This document shows, in pieces, positions 7,066 to 15,512 of a stretch of 38,554 nt of DNA; position 1 is the first letter of the stretch; each line of letters begins with the position of its first letter. The DNA is from Oscillospiraceae bacterium. Its GTDB lineage: Bacteria > Bacillota > Clostridia > Oscillospirales > Oscillospiraceae. Below the pieces are notes generated by a model. That model did no database searches. It was not told the DNA's origin and saw nothing but the letters and a program-made list of their open reading frames with translations. The stretch is taken from assembly GCA_015068305.1 (NCBI GenBank), contig SVKV01000018.1, positions 1 through 38,554 of the forward strand, given 5' to 3'. The position numbers and the translations under genes were made by a program.

Positions 7066-8201
7066 TACTGATTGCCTCCTTTCTCAGTTTCCTTTGCAGC
7101 CAGCTTGGCTGCAGCCTTTTCCTCGTGCTTGGTAATGCCCGCATTCATGGCATACTTCATAAACAGCACGAAACCGCACAGATAGATGATGATGGCGGAG
7201 ATCAGATCGGAGATCTGGGCGCAGTACATGGTCTTATCCACGTAGGCGCCGCCCACCGTGATATGCTGGATGAAGAAGGAGGACAGCACCGCGCCGATGG
7301 GATGCAGACCGCCCAGGAAGGCTGCGGCAATGCCGTTGAAGCCCATGGCGGGAACGGAGGAAGTGGAGCACTGCCACTGTTCGAAGCCCGTCAGATACAG
7401 CAGTGCAGCGCCCAGACCGGCCAGCGCGCCGCTGATGGCCAGGGTCAGGATGGTGTTGCGCTTTTCCGCCATACCGCAGTACTTTGCGGCGTTCTTGTTG
7501 TTGCCGGTGGCCTTCAGCTCATAGCCCAGCTTGGTCTTTTCCAGAATCACCCAGACTGCCACAGCCAGAATCACAGCCAGAGGAATGGCCAGGGTCACAT
7601 ACTGGTTGCCGCTGAACAGAGCACCCAGACCCAGGGAGGGAAGAATCGCATTGGGCGCATGGGTTGTCAGAGGGAAGGTATAGGGGCTGGTGGGCTCCTT
7701 GACACCGGTAAGCAGAATGTTCACCAGATACAGGGTGATCCAGTTGAGCATGATGCCGGAGATGACTTCGTTGACGTTGCGGTAAGCCTTCAGCAGGCCG
7801 ACGATCACGCCCAGAGTTGCACCAGCAGCCATGGCCAGGATCATGCAGGCCCACCAGGGCAGGTTCCAGGCCAGAGCGGCATACAGGGCGACGCCCACGC
7901 CCGCACAGTACTGGCCGGCAGCGCCGATGTTGAACAGACCCACCTTATAGGCAAAGAGGATGGCCAGGGAGCACATCAGCAGCGGTGCGGTTTTGACCAG
8001 GGTGTTGCCCAGATACTTCATCTGGGTGGCAGGTTTGCTGTAGGTCAGGAAATTCTTCAGAACCGTGATAATGGCCTCGCCGGCACCGGCGGGATTGATG
8101 AACAGCAGCACAATATAGCCCAGGGCCACACCGAGAATGATGCACATCAGCGCAGCCAGCAGGGACTGAACGCCGCTGTTTTTCAGAATATTCTTTTTCA
8201 T
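7065..8201 (-). CDS. Nucleoside ABC transporter permease (NupP/YufP-like)
   Basis: The 378-residue membrane protein is the longer permease of the pair. It contains about ten hydrophobic segments, the family's KVGLFNIGAAGQYCAG segment in the first half, and the coupling region ELKATGNNKNAAKYCGM. The C terminus is a charged, alanine- and lysine-rich cytoplasmic tail (EEKAAAKLAAKETEK). The start at 8201 overlaps the stop of the ATPase gene by four bases (ATGA), and the stop overlaps the next permease, so all three are translated as a coupled set. Together with the ATPase and the lipoprotein it forms a complete importer. Confidence 0.92.
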   Translation of the reverse strand: MKKNILKNSGVQSLLAALMCIILGVALGYIVLLFINPAGAGEAIITVLKNFLTYSKPATQMKYLGNTLVKTAPLLMCSLAILFAYKVGLFNIGAAGQYCAGVGVALYAALAWNLPWWACMILAMAAGATLGVIVGLLKAYRNVNEVISGIMLNWITLYLVNILLTGVKEPTSPYTFPLTTHAPNAILPSLGLGALFSGNQYVTLAIPLAVILAVAVWVILEKTKLGYELKATGNNKNAAKYCGMAEKRNTILTLAISGALAGLGAALLYLTGFEQWQCSTSSVPAMGFNGIAAAFLGGLHPIGAVLSSFFIQHITVGGAYVDKTMYCAQISDLISAIIIYLCGFVLFMKYAMNAGITKHEEKAAAKLAAKETEKGGNQ

Positions 8202-9739
8202 TCTGTCACCTCATCTCTCTTGGCACCGGCCATGTACAGGCCCATTTCTTCCTGCGTGGTGGTCTTGGGATCCAGCTGGCCCACGATCTCACCTTCATAC
8301 ATCACCAGGATCCGGTCGGAAACCGTCATAACCTCGTCCAGTTCCAGGGAAACCAGCAGCACCGCCTTGCCCGCATCCCGCTGGGCCACGATCTGCTTGT
8401 GAATGTATTCGATGGCACCCACGTCCAGGCCACGGGTGGGCTGGACAGCGATCAGCAGCTGGGGATCCTTGTCGATCTCACGGGCGATGATGGCCTTCTG
8501 CTGGTTGCCGCCGGACATGGCCCGGGAAATCGTGATGGGGCCCTGACCGCTGCGGACATCATACTGCTCGATGAGCCGCTCTGCATAGGCGCGGATGTTC
8601 TTGCGCTTGAGGAAGCCGAATTTGCCGGTGAACTCCGGCTCGAAATACCGCTGCAGGACCATATTGTCCTCCAGAGTATAATCCAGCACCAGACCGTGCT
8701 TGTGCCGGTCCTCGGGGATATGGGACATGCCCATCAGGCTGCGCTTGCGGATGGTGGCGTGGGTGATATCGTTGCCGCAGAACCGGACGGTGCCGCCGGC
8801 CACGGGTTCCAGACCGGAGATGCCGTAAACCAGCTCGCTCTGGCCGTTGCCGTCGATGCCTGCGATGCAGACGATCTCACCGGCCCGGACCTTGAAACTG
8901 ACATGGTCCACCGCATTCTTCTTGCTGACCTTGGACGCAACGCTCAGATCCTTCACTTCCAGAACCACATCGCCGGGCTTGGAAGGCTCCTTCTGGACGG
9001 CAAACTGCACATCACGACCCACCATCATCCGGGACAGGTCGTCCTTGGTGCAGCCGGCGATATCCACTGTTCCGATATACTTACCCTTGCGCAGGACGGA
9101 GCAGCGGTCTGCCACTGCCATGATCTCATTGAGCTTGTGGGTAATGAAGAGGATGGATTTGCCCTCAGCGGCCAGATTCTTCATGATCTGCAGCAGTTCT
9201 TCGATCTCCTGGGGAGTCAGAACTGCGGTGGGCTCGTCGAAAATCAGGATTTCATTGTCCCGGTAGAGCATTTTGAGAATCTCGGTACGCTGCTGCATAC
9301 CGACGCTGATATCCTCGATGATGGCATCGGGATCCACCTGCAGGCCGTAGCGCTTGGACAGCTCCAGCACCTTTTCCCGGGCCTGCTGGCGCTGCAGGAT
9401 GCCGTTTTTGGTGTCCTCCACGCCCAGAATGATGTTATCGAGAACCGAGAAGCATTCCACCAGCTTAAAGTGCTGGTGCACCATGCCGATGCCCAGATCG
9501 TTGGCATCGTTGGGATTGTTGATCTTAACTTCCACGCCGTCCTTTTTGATGACACCCTCTTCTGCCTGGTAAAGACCGAACAGCACGCTCATCAGGGTGG
9601 ACTTACCGGCGCCGTTTTCACCCAGCAGCGCATGGATTTCTCCGCGCCTGAGCTGCAGTGTCACATTGTCATTGGCAATGATTCCGGGGAACTTCTTTGT
9701 GATGTTCACCATTTCGATTGCATAAGGTACATTGTTCAA
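8198..9739 (-). CDS. Nucleoside ABC transporter ATPase with two ABC domains (NupO/YufO-like)
   Basis: The product of 513 residues has two fused ABC domains. The first has Walker A GENGAGKST (about residues 40-48), a signature SVGMQQR and Walker B LIFDEPTAVL. The second has a degenerate Walker A (GIDGNGQSE), an intact signature MSGGNQQK and AVQPTRGLD in which Gln replaces the catalytic Glu, as is usual in sugar and nucleoside importers. The likely start is TTG at 9739: GAGGAGGT lies seven bases upstream of it, and the promoter at 9772-9800 predicts transcription from about 9765. The in-frame ATG at 9766 would then not be in the mRNA and has no ribosome binding site. It powers the two downstream permeases. 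Confidence 0.9.
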   Translation of the reverse strand: MNNVPYAIEMVNITKKFPGIIANDNVTLQLRRGEIHALLGENGAGKSTLMSVLFGLYQAEEGVIKKDGVEVKINNPNDANDLGIGMVHQHFKLVECFSVLDNIILGVEDTKNGILQRQQAREKVLELSKRYGLQVDPDAIIEDISVGMQQRTEILKMLYRDNEILIFDEPTAVLTPQEIEELLQIMKNLAAEGKSILFITHKLNEIMAVADRCSVLRKGKYIGTVDIAGCTKDDLSRMMVGRDVQFAVQKEPSKPGDVVLEVKDLSVASKVSKKNAVDHVSFKVRAGEIVCIAGIDGNGQSELVYGISGLEPVAGGTVRFCGNDITHATIRKRSLMGMSHIPEDRHKHGLVLDYTLEDNMVLQRYFEPEFTGKFGFLKRKNIRAYAERLIEQYDVRSGQGPITISRAMSGGNQQKAIIAREIDKDPQLLIAVQPTRGLDVGAIEYIHKQIVAQRDAGKAVLLVSLELDEVMTVSDRILVMYEGEIVGQLDPKTTTQEEMGLYMAGAKRDEVTE

Positions 9740-9771
9740 TGGGATTACCTCCTCTTCGGTAGTCATTGTCC

Positions 9772-9800
9772 ATTATACATGAATGTGTCCAATTTTTCAA
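9772..9800 (-). promoter_or_regulatory. Promoter of the ATPase-permease genes
   Basis: On the minus strand TTGAAA (9800-9795) and TATAAT (9777-9772) are 17 bases apart. The predicted start near 9765 supports the TTG start codon at 9739. Confidence 0.82.
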
Positions 9801-9857
9801 ACATAAACACACCGAGAATAAAACTTTTTTACAAAAAGCCCCGGATCCGGCGGCAGC

Positions 9858-9887
9858 AAAAAAGACGGGCCGAAGCCCGTCTTTTTT
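9858..9887 (-). terminator. Terminator after the BMP lipoprotein gene
   Basis: AAAGACGGGC pairs with GCCCGTCTTT over CGAA, with T runs on both strands. It lies between the lipoprotein gene and the ATPase gene and would let the lipoprotein be made in excess over the membrane parts. Confidence 0.9.
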
Positions 9888-9905
9888 ATTGGGTTGTTTC
9901 AGCAA

Positions 9906-11048
9906 TTAGCCAACGATCTGGCCCTGCTCGGACAGATTGATGTTGGTAACGGCAGGCATAGCGGAGATGTCGGAGGACACGGTGATGGTGCCTTCGAACA
10001 TACCCTTAACCAGAGCCTTGTAGTCGTCCTTGGTGAAGGTGTCGGACCACTGGGTGGTTTCCATGGGGATCTGAACGTAGTTGGCAGTGGGATCATCGCC
10101 GTTGACCAGACCCAGAGTCTCAACCTTACCGGCATACTTTTCCCAGTTGCCGCCCACGATGACATCGGTCAGAGTATCAACGGTGGTGGGGTACAGACCC
10201 TTCATGGCGGAGGTGATGGTCAGAGAGGTGTCGGAATCGCCGGCATAGTTGGCGATAACGCCAGACTGGTCAACGTCAACACCGATGACCTTTGCGCCTT
10301 CGACCTTCTTGGCTGCGTCAACAGCAGAGGTGAAGATACCGCCGCCGCAGGAGAAGACGACCTCGGTGCCGGCAGCATACCAGGTGTCCATAACAGCGGT
10401 GATGTCAGCGGTGCCGTAGAACAGGCCGCCGTAGATATAGTTCATGTCGATGGTGATGCCCAGCTCCTTGGCTGCAGCGTCAGCACCCTGAACGTAGCCG
10501 TAGCCGAAGCGCTGAACAGCGGGAACAGCCATGCCACCCAGGAAGCCCAGCTTGGTATAGCCCATCTTGACAGCAGCGTAGCCGGCCATATAACCGGACA
10601 GCTCTTCCTGGTAAATTGCGGAATAAACGTTGTTGTAGGTACCGGCAGTCAGCTCAACGTCCAGAGCGATGAACTTGACTTCGGGGTACATGGGAGCAGC
10701 CTCTGCGATTGCAGCAGCAAAAGCGAAGCCGGGCAGAACGATGACATTGTAGCCTTCGTCAACAGCCTTTTCGATCATGGCAACACGCTCTGCGTCGCTA
10801 TCGCCAGCGGGCTTGTAGTAGGTGAAGTCAACACCGTTGGCCTCAGCGAAAGCCTTGCAGGCTTCGTAGGTGGTCTGGTTGAAGGACTGGTCGGTGATAT
10901 CACCGTAGTCGGTAACCATGGCAACCTTGTACTCAGCAGCGGGAGCTTCTGCGTCAGGAGCGTCGGCAGCGGGAGCATCGGAAGCGCCGCAGGCAGCCAG
11001 AGACAGAACCATGACCAGAGCCAGCATCAGAGCCAGAATCTTCTTCAT
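9906..11048 (-). CDS. BMP family nucleoside-binding lipoprotein
   Basis: The 380-residue precursor has a lipoprotein signal peptide with the lipobox LSLAAC and lipidated Cys20. An Ala/Asp/Pro-rich linker and a periplasmic-binding-type domain follow, starting YKVAMVTDYGDITDQSFNQ. The start MVTDxGxIxDxSFNQ and the later GFAFAAAIAEAA and GxDVDQ segments are typical of the basic membrane protein (PnrA/TmpC/NupN) family, which captures purine or pyrimidine nucleosides. The start at 11048 is set by GGAGGAA seven bases upstream; an upstream in-frame ATG at 11090 lacks such a site and would precede the signal peptide. It is separated from the ATPase gene by a terminator. Tandem repeats upstream may be regulatory. 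Confidence 0.93.
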   Translation of the reverse strand: MKKILALMLALVMVLSLAACGASDAPAADAPDAEAPAAEYKVAMVTDYGDITDQSFNQTTYEACKAFAEANGVDFTYYKPAGDSDAERVAMIEKAVDEGYNVIVLPGFAFAAAIAEAAPMYPEVKFIALDVELTAGTYNNVYSAIYQEELSGYMAGYAAVKMGYTKLGFLGGMAVPAVQRFGYGYVQGADAAAKELGITIDMNYIYGGLFYGTADITAVMDTWYAAGTEVVFSCGGGIFTSAVDAAKKVEGAKVIGVDVDQSGVIANYAGDSDTSLTITSAMKGLYPTTVDTLTDVIVGGNWEKYAGKVETLGLVNGDDPTANYVQIPMETTQWSDTFTKDDYKALVKGMFEGTITVSSDISAMPAVTNINLSEQGQIVG

Positions 11049-11132
11049 AATTTCATTCCTCCATATATTGTATAAATGGGTACTCAACATACCGGGTCCA
11101 TTGTCGCATACTTAAGCCGAAAAATCAACTCA

Positions 11133-11162
11133 TTTTCACAAGATTTGTCGTTTTTCACAAGA
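11133..11162 (-). repeat. Two direct repeats upstream of the BMP gene, possible operator
   Basis: TTTTCACAAGA occurs at 11133-11143 and 11152-11162 on the plus strand, 19 bases apart, close to two helical turns. It lies between cdd and the lipoprotein gene. A weak minus-strand promoter TTGATT-17-GACAAT lies just inside it. Confidence 0.45.
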
Positions 11163-11175
11163 GTTGCGGGTTCAT

Positions 11176-11583
11176 TTACCGCATATGCTTTTGGGCGCTG
11201 AAGCTGAAGGGCAGGATTTCCGCCAGGGTCCGGGCCTCATACCCATCCGCATCCACCATATAGATCAGAAAATCATCGCCGCAGAATTCCCGCATCACTT
11301 GGCGGCAGACGCCGCAGGGAGGGAATCCGCCGGTAATGACGCCATCCTTGCCGCCGCAGACGGCGATGGACACAAAATCCCGGTGGCCGTCATAGACCGC
11401 TTTGAAAAAGGCAGTACGCTCGGCGCAGTTGGTGGGTCCGTAGGCGGCATTTTCAATGTTGCAGCCCTGATAGACCGTGCCGTCGGCGCACAGCAGGGCG
11501 GCACCCACCTTGTAGCCGGAATAGGGCACATAGGCATGGTGCATCGCTTCCTTCGCCAGTTCGATCAGTTTCTCAGGCGTCAT
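11176..11583 (-). CDS. cdd: Cytidine deaminase
   Basis: The 135-residue enzyme deaminates cytidine and deoxycytidine to uridine and deoxyuridine. The zinc site is complete: C53-A-E55 (CAERTA) and P-C90-G-V-C93 (PPCGVCRQ). The N-terminal YVPYSGYKVGAALLCADG and GCNIENAAYG segments that bind the nucleoside are present. Length is typical of the homotetrameric class. Its ATG overlaps the deoB stop by four bases, so it is the last gene of the salvage operon. No clear terminator follows; transcription may run on toward the lipoprotein gene. Confidence 0.96.
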   Translation of the reverse strand: MTPEKLIELAKEAMHHAYVPYSGYKVGAALLCADGTVYQGCNIENAAYGPTNCAERTAFFKAVYDGHRDFVSIAVCGGKDGVITGGFPPCGVCRQVMREFCGDDFLIYMVDADGYEARTLAEILPFSFSAQKHMR

Positions 11584-12749
11584 TTTAGAATCTCCTTTGC
11601 AAAGCTGATGCCGGGGGTTTCAAAGGGCACACCCAGCAGTTCGGCCACGGTGGCGGCGATATCGGCAAAGCTTCCCCGGGTGCCGAGATCCACCTGCTTC
11701 ACACCCTTGCCCAGCATCAGCAGGGGCACATACTCTCTGGTGTGGTCGGTGGTAGCGGTATAGCCCGGGTCGCAGCCATGGTCGGCGGTAATCATCACCA
11801 GATCCTCTTCGCCCATTTTTTCCATAAATCCCATCAGCCATGCATCGAATTCGGACAGAGCTCTGGCATAGCCGTCAATATCCCGGCGGTGGCCGTAGAC
11901 CATGTCGAAATCCACCAGATTCACAAAGCACAGGCCCTGAAAATCCGTTTGCGCATAATGCATGGCGTGCTCCATGCCGTTGGTATTGGAAGTATTGTAG
12001 ACATGCTCGGTGGTACCGATACCGGCAAAGATGTCATGGATCTTACCCACACCGATGGAAGATAAGCCCGCTGCCTTCAGTGCATCCAGCAGGGTTTCTC
12101 TGGGAGGCTCCAGAGAATAGTCGTGGCGGTTGGAGGTACGCTTGAAATTGCCGGCAGAATTTCCCACAAAGGGCCGGGCGATGACACGTCCCACTCCGTG
12201 CTTGCCCCTGAGAATGTTTCTTGCCTTATGGCAGGCATCATAAAGCTCTTCCAGGGGGATCAGCTCCTCATTGGCCGCCACCTGGAATACAGAGTCGGCG
12301 GAGGTGTAGACGATCCACTTGCCGGTTTTCATCTGCTCCTCGCCGTAGTCCCGGATCACATCGGTACCGGAATAGGGCAGGTTGCACAGCCAGCCCCGGC
12401 CGGTGGCTTTCTCAAAAGCATCCAGAATCTCTGCCGGGAAGCCATCGGGATAGGTGGGCAGCGGATCCGGAGATACGATGCCGGCAATTTCCCAGTGGCC
12501 GATGGTGGTATCCTTGCCCATGGACTTTTCTGTCAGCCGGGCAAACGCGCCGGTGGGAGCCTCTGCCCTGGGCAGGCAGGTGACACCCTGGATATTTCCC
12601 AGGCCCGCGGCGATCATATTGGGAATTTTCAGTTCGGCAGATGCGGCACAGGAAGCCAGGGTATTGACCCCCACATCGCCGAAACTTTCCGCATCGGGCA
12701 TGGCACCGATGCCGAAGGAATCCAGAACAAACAAAAAGATTCGTTTCAT
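11580..12749 (-). CDS. deoB: Phosphopentomutase
   Basis: The 389-residue enzyme interconverts (deoxy)ribose 1-phosphate and 5-phosphate, linking nucleoside phosphorolysis by DeoD with the aldolase DeoC. It is a member of the alkaline phosphatase superfamily: the N terminus IFLFVLDSFGIGAMPDA holds the first metal-binding aspartate, the middle has GKDTTIGHWEIAG with the phosphorylated threonine region, and the C-terminal part has MITADHGCDPGY with metal-binding Asp and His. Length is typical. It is three bases downstream of the cupin gene and overlaps cdd, so it is plainly co-transcribed with both. Confidence 0.96.
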   Translation of the reverse strand: MKRIFLFVLDSFGIGAMPDAESFGDVGVNTLASCAASAELKIPNMIAAGLGNIQGVTCLPRAEAPTGAFARLTEKSMGKDTTIGHWEIAGIVSPDPLPTYPDGFPAEILDAFEKATGRGWLCNLPYSGTDVIRDYGEEQMKTGKWIVYTSADSVFQVAANEELIPLEELYDACHKARNILRGKHGVGRVIARPFVGNSAGNFKRTSNRHDYSLEPPRETLLDALKAAGLSSIGVGKIHDIFAGIGTTEHVYNTSNTNGMEHAMHYAQTDFQGLCFVNLVDFDMVYGHRRDIDGYARALSEFDAWLMGFMEKMGEEDLVMITADHGCDPGYTATTDHTREYVPLLMLGKGVKQVDLGTRGSFADIAATVAELLGVPFETPGISFAKEILK

Positions 12750-12752
12750 AGG

Positions 12753-13220
12753 TTATTCTCCATCATAGTAGTCAACGTCAGCATTCTGAGGATAGATCTT
12801 ATTGATCCCCTTGCCCCAGATGCCGATCTTGTCGGAATCGGGATAAACGACAACATCAATATCGTGGACCACATCGAAATCGATGTAGGTAAGCATCTCC
12901 GTTTCCGAAGAATTGGTGATCTTGTGGGCACCTTCGGGCCCTGCCGGAAAGAACAGCAGTTCCCCCGGCCCCACCTTCCGCTCCCCTTCCGGCGTTTTCA
13001 GAATCCCCTCCCCGCTGAGAATACAGAAGGTTTCCTCATTCTTATAGTGGAAGTGATAAGGATATGCGGATTTCCCCGGCGGAATCTCATAGACACTGAC
13101 CAGGGTATTTCCGGCTGCACCAAAGGGAATGAACTTCCGCCGGAAGTATTCGTAGCCCTCATGCTCGCACTTGTGGCTTGCCGGGATGTCTTCGATTTTT
13201 GCGTGCTTGATTTCGCTCAT
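12753..13220 (-). CDS. Cupin domain protein in the nucleoside operon
   Basis: The 155-residue soluble protein has one cupin fold. The first motif, PYHFHYKNEETFCILSGEG, gives the metal-ligand pattern H-x-H-x(4,5)-E; the second is PGELLFFPAGPEGAHKI with a His. A family of this type is often annotated as a cupin of unknown role or a sugar/phosphate isomerase-like protein. The close spacing (three bases before deoB) says that it is part of the operon, so a role with a pentose phosphate or a nucleoside breakdown product is plausible but unproven. The start is supported by GAGGT seven bases upstream. The ATG lies just downstream of a palindromic repeat. Confidence 0.85.
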   Translation of the reverse strand: MSEIKHAKIEDIPASHKCEHEGYEYFRRKFIPFGAAGNTLVSVYEIPPGKSAYPYHFHYKNEETFCILSGEGILKTPEGERKVGPGELLFFPAGPEGAHKITNSSETEMLTYIDFDVVHDIDVVVYPDSDKIGIWGKGINKIYPQNADVDYYDGE

Positions 13221-13235
13221 TGATTTACCTCAAAG

Positions 13236-13301
13236 AAAAATGCAGAACACCGAATGCGAAACACCTTCATTTTGCATTCTGCATTCTGCATTTTGCATTT
13301 C
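13236..13301. repeat. Family A palindromic heptad repeat, short copy (A1)
   Basis: Found between deoD and the cupin gene. The 3' arm is ATTTTGC-ATTCTGC-ATTCTGC-ATTTTGC with 7-base periodicity; the 5' arm is a short degenerate form with AATGCAGAA and GAATGCGAA. Confidence 0.75.
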
Positions 13302-13302
13302 T

Positions 13303-14055
13303 TTACTTATTCTCCATGGCAACCGCCACATCCAACGCCACCTTCATCATGGTGGTGAAGGCAGTCTGGCGCTCGGCGGCGGAGGTTTCCACGCCGGTGA
13401 GCACATGGTCGGAAATGGTGCAGATGCACAGGCCCCGCTTGCCGTACCGGGCGGCATTCATATAGAGGGCGGCGGCTTCCATCTCCAGGGCCATAACGCC
13501 CATCTTCTTCAGACCGTACACGCTGTCCAGACCTTCGGGGACACCGGCATGGTCGCCGTAGAACACATCGGAGGAATTGACATTGCCCACATGGTAGGTG
13601 GCGCCGTTGGCTTCTGCTGCCTTGACGGCTTCGCTGAGAAGCTCATAGCTGGCGATGGGAGCAAACTGGCCGGGCAGATGGAACTGTCTGTACCAGCCCG
13701 AATCGGTGCAGGCACCCTGGGCGATGACCAGATCATAGAGGTTGATGTGCTCCTGGATGGAGCCGGCGGAGCCCACCCGGATGATGTTCTCCACGCCGAA
13801 GAAGTTAAAGAGCTCATGGGAATAGATGCCGATGGCAGGCATGCCCATGCCGGAGGCCATAACGGAAACCTTCACGCCCTTGTAATAGCCGGTGTAGCCG
13901 TTGACACCCCGGACATTGTTGACCAGGACCGGATTTTCAAAGAAATTTTCAGCAATAAACTTGGCCCGCAGGGGATCGCCGGGCATCAGCACCGTCTTGC
14001 CGAAGCCGATTTCATTCTGAACATTGATGTGGGGAGTAACTGCAAAATTAGACAT
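13303..14055 (-). CDS. deoD: Purine-nucleoside phosphorylase, DeoD type
   Basis: The 250-residue enzyme cleaves purine (deoxy)nucleosides with phosphate to base and (deoxy)ribose 1-phosphate. It has the family's phosphate-binding start TVLMPGDPLRAKFIAENF, the GMGMPAIGIYSHEL segment, and the nucleoside pocket MALEMEAAALY with Glu and Met residues, followed by the active-site Asp in CTISDHVLTG. The start at 14055 is supported by GAAAGGTG upstream. The open frame extends 14 codons further up, but that part comes from the palindromic repeat A2 and has no ribosome binding site. It feeds DeoB with ribose 1-phosphates. Confidence 0.96.
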   Translation of the reverse strand: MSNFAVTPHINVQNEIGFGKTVLMPGDPLRAKFIAENFFENPVLVNNVRGVNGYTGYYKGVKVSVMASGMGMPAIGIYSHELFNFFGVENIIRVGSAGSIQEHINLYDLVIAQGACTDSGWYRQFHLPGQFAPIASYELLSEAVKAAEANGATYHVGNVNSSDVFYGDHAGVPEGLDSVYGLKKMGVMALEMEAAALYMNAARYGKRGLCICTISDHVLTGVETSAAERQTAFTTMMKVALDVAVAMENK

Positions 14056-14082
14056 AATAATCACCTTTCTTAAGATAAAGTG

Positions 14083-14199
14083 AAATGCAGAATGCAAAAT
14101 GCAAAATGCAGAATTGTGGTATTGCCTGCGGCAATCATTTCAAATCGTGCGCTCCGCGCACACAATAATTCTGCATTCAGCATTCTTAATTTTGCATTT
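14083..14199. repeat. Family A palindromic heptad repeat (A2) between deoC and deoD
   Basis: The arms are built of 7-base units such as AATGCAG-AATGCAA-AATGCAA and their complement. The loop carries two small hairpins, ATTGCC/GGCAAT and GTGCGC/GCGCAC. The right end overlaps the TAA stop codon of deoC. Confidence 0.85.
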
Positions 14200-14866
14200 A
14201 ATAGCTTCCGTCGTTTGCAAGGCCCTTGGCGATCTTGACGATCCGGGAGGTTCCCAGACGGCTTGCTCCCAGGGCAATGAACTTTTCTGCATCCTCCAGA
14301 GAGGAGATGCCGCCGGCGGCCTTGATCTTCACATGGGGGGCAACATGCTTTGCAAAGAGCTCCACATCCGCAAAGGTGGCGCCGGCCTTGGAGAATCCGG
14401 TAGAGGTCTTGATGTAGTCGGCACCGGAATCGGAAACGCACTTGCACAGATGGATCTTCTCTTCATCGGTCAGCAGGCAGGTCTCGATGATGACCTTCAG
14501 GAGCTTGCCCTTGCAGGCAGCCTTAATGGCGGCAATTTCAGCGGTGATTTCCTCCCACTTGCCGTCCTTGGCGTGGCCGATGTTGATGACCATATCCACT
14601 TCGTCCGCGCCATTGTCCACAGCATCGGATGCCTCGAAGCACTTGACGGCGGTGGTGGAATAGCCGTTGGGGAAACCGATGACGGTGCAGATGGCAAGCT
14701 TTTCGCCCACATATTCCTTGGCCTGCTTCACATAGGAAGCGGGAATGCAGACGGAGGCGGTTTCGTACTTCATACCATCGTCACAGATGGCTTTGATTTC
14801 TTCCCAGGTGGCAGTCTGGGCAAGCAGGGTATGGTCGCACTTGGCGAGAATGTCTTTCAGTTCCAT
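14198..14866 (-). CDS. deoC: Deoxyribose-phosphate aldolase
   Basis: The 222-residue TIM-barrel enzyme splits 2-deoxyribose 5-phosphate into acetaldehyde and glyceraldehyde 3-phosphate, so deoxynucleosides feed glycolysis. The Schiff-base lysine is Lys153 in [11 protein letters not shown]; the acid/base pair is represented by Asp92 in [10 protein letters not shown] and the Lys in [10 protein letters not shown]. Length is typical of the short bacterial class. The start at 14866 is preceded by GAGGAGGA; the frame continues upstream only as a shadow within tdk. It lies 13 bases downstream of tdk. Its stop codon falls in the edge of repeat A2. Confidence 0.96.
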   Translation of the reverse strand: MELKDILAKCDHTLLAQTATWEEIKAICDDGMKYETASVCIPASYVKQAKEYVGEKLAICTVIGFPNGYSTTAVKCFEASDAVDNGADEVDMVINIGHAKDGKWEEITAEIAAIKAACKGKLLKVIIETCLLTDEEKIHLCKCVSDSGADYIKTSTGFSKAGATFADVELFAKHVAPHVKIKAAGGISSLEDAEKFIALGASRLGTSRIVKIAKGLANDGSY

Positions 14867-14879
14867 AATATATTCCTCC

Positions 14880-15482
14880 TCAGTTTTGGCCGTGAAGTTT
14901 GATTTTCTTATGCTCCCGGATGCCCCGGACGTAGCACCGGTGGCACATGGCGATATAGCAGTCGTTGCCGCCCAGCACCACCTGAGCACCCTCGGTGACG
15001 ATGTAGCCGTCTGAGATTCGGGCATTGACGGTAGCCTTGGCTCCGCAGTCGCACATGGTTTTGATCTCTTCGATGCAGTCCGCCAGCTCCATCAGCCGCA
15101 AAGAGCCGGGAAACAGTCTGGTCCGGAAGTCGGTCCGCAGGCCGAAGCACATCACCGGCACATTGAAGTCATCCACGATTCCGCGCAGCTGGTCAATCTG
15201 CTCCGGGGTCAGAAACTGGCACTCATCCACGATCACCGCATGGCAGCTGCCGTCAAAACCCTCCCGGTAGCGGTCATAGATATTCACCCCGGGGGTTGCG
15301 ATCTCACATTCCGCCGCCAGGCCGATGCGGCTGCGGATGATGCTGGCACCGTCCCGGGTGTCGGCGCTGGGCTTTATCAGCCAGACCTTCATATCGTTTT
15401 CTTCGTAATTATATTTGGTAATCAGCGCCTGGGCGGTTTTGCTGGAGCCCATGGCACCGTACTTAAAATACAGCTTTGCCAT
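14880..15482 (-). CDS. tdk: Thymidine kinase
   Basis: The 200-residue type II thymidine kinase phosphorylates thymidine to dTMP. The N terminus has [16 protein letters not shown] with the P-loop Gly-x-x-x-x-Gly-Lys-Ser/Thr in its family form. [18 protein letters not shown] is the Walker B/lasso region. The structural zinc site is near the C terminus: [12 protein letters not shown] and later CHRCYVRG. The start at 15482 is chosen because GAGGAG lies eight bases upstream and the promoter at 15513-15541 predicts a start near 15506, which leaves the in-frame ATG at 15509 outside the message. It is the first gene of the operon tdk-deoC-deoD-cupin-deoB-cdd. Confidence 0.95.
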   Translation of the reverse strand: MAKLYFKYGAMGSSKTAQALITKYNYEENDMKVWLIKPSADTRDGASIIRSRIGLAAECEIATPGVNIYDRYREGFDGSCHAVIVDECQFLTPEQIDQLRGIVDDFNVPVMCFGLRTDFRTRLFPGSLRLMELADCIEEIKTMCDCGAKATVNARISDGYIVTEGAQVVLGGNDCYIAMCHRCYVRGIREHKKIKLHGQN

Positions 15483-15512
15483 CTGTTTTTCTCCTCTCTG
15501 TTCACTCATTTT

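Noticed and set aside
13303..14097. Longer deoD start at 14097
   Set aside because: The extra 14 codons come from repeat A2, and GAAAGGTG supports the start at 14055.
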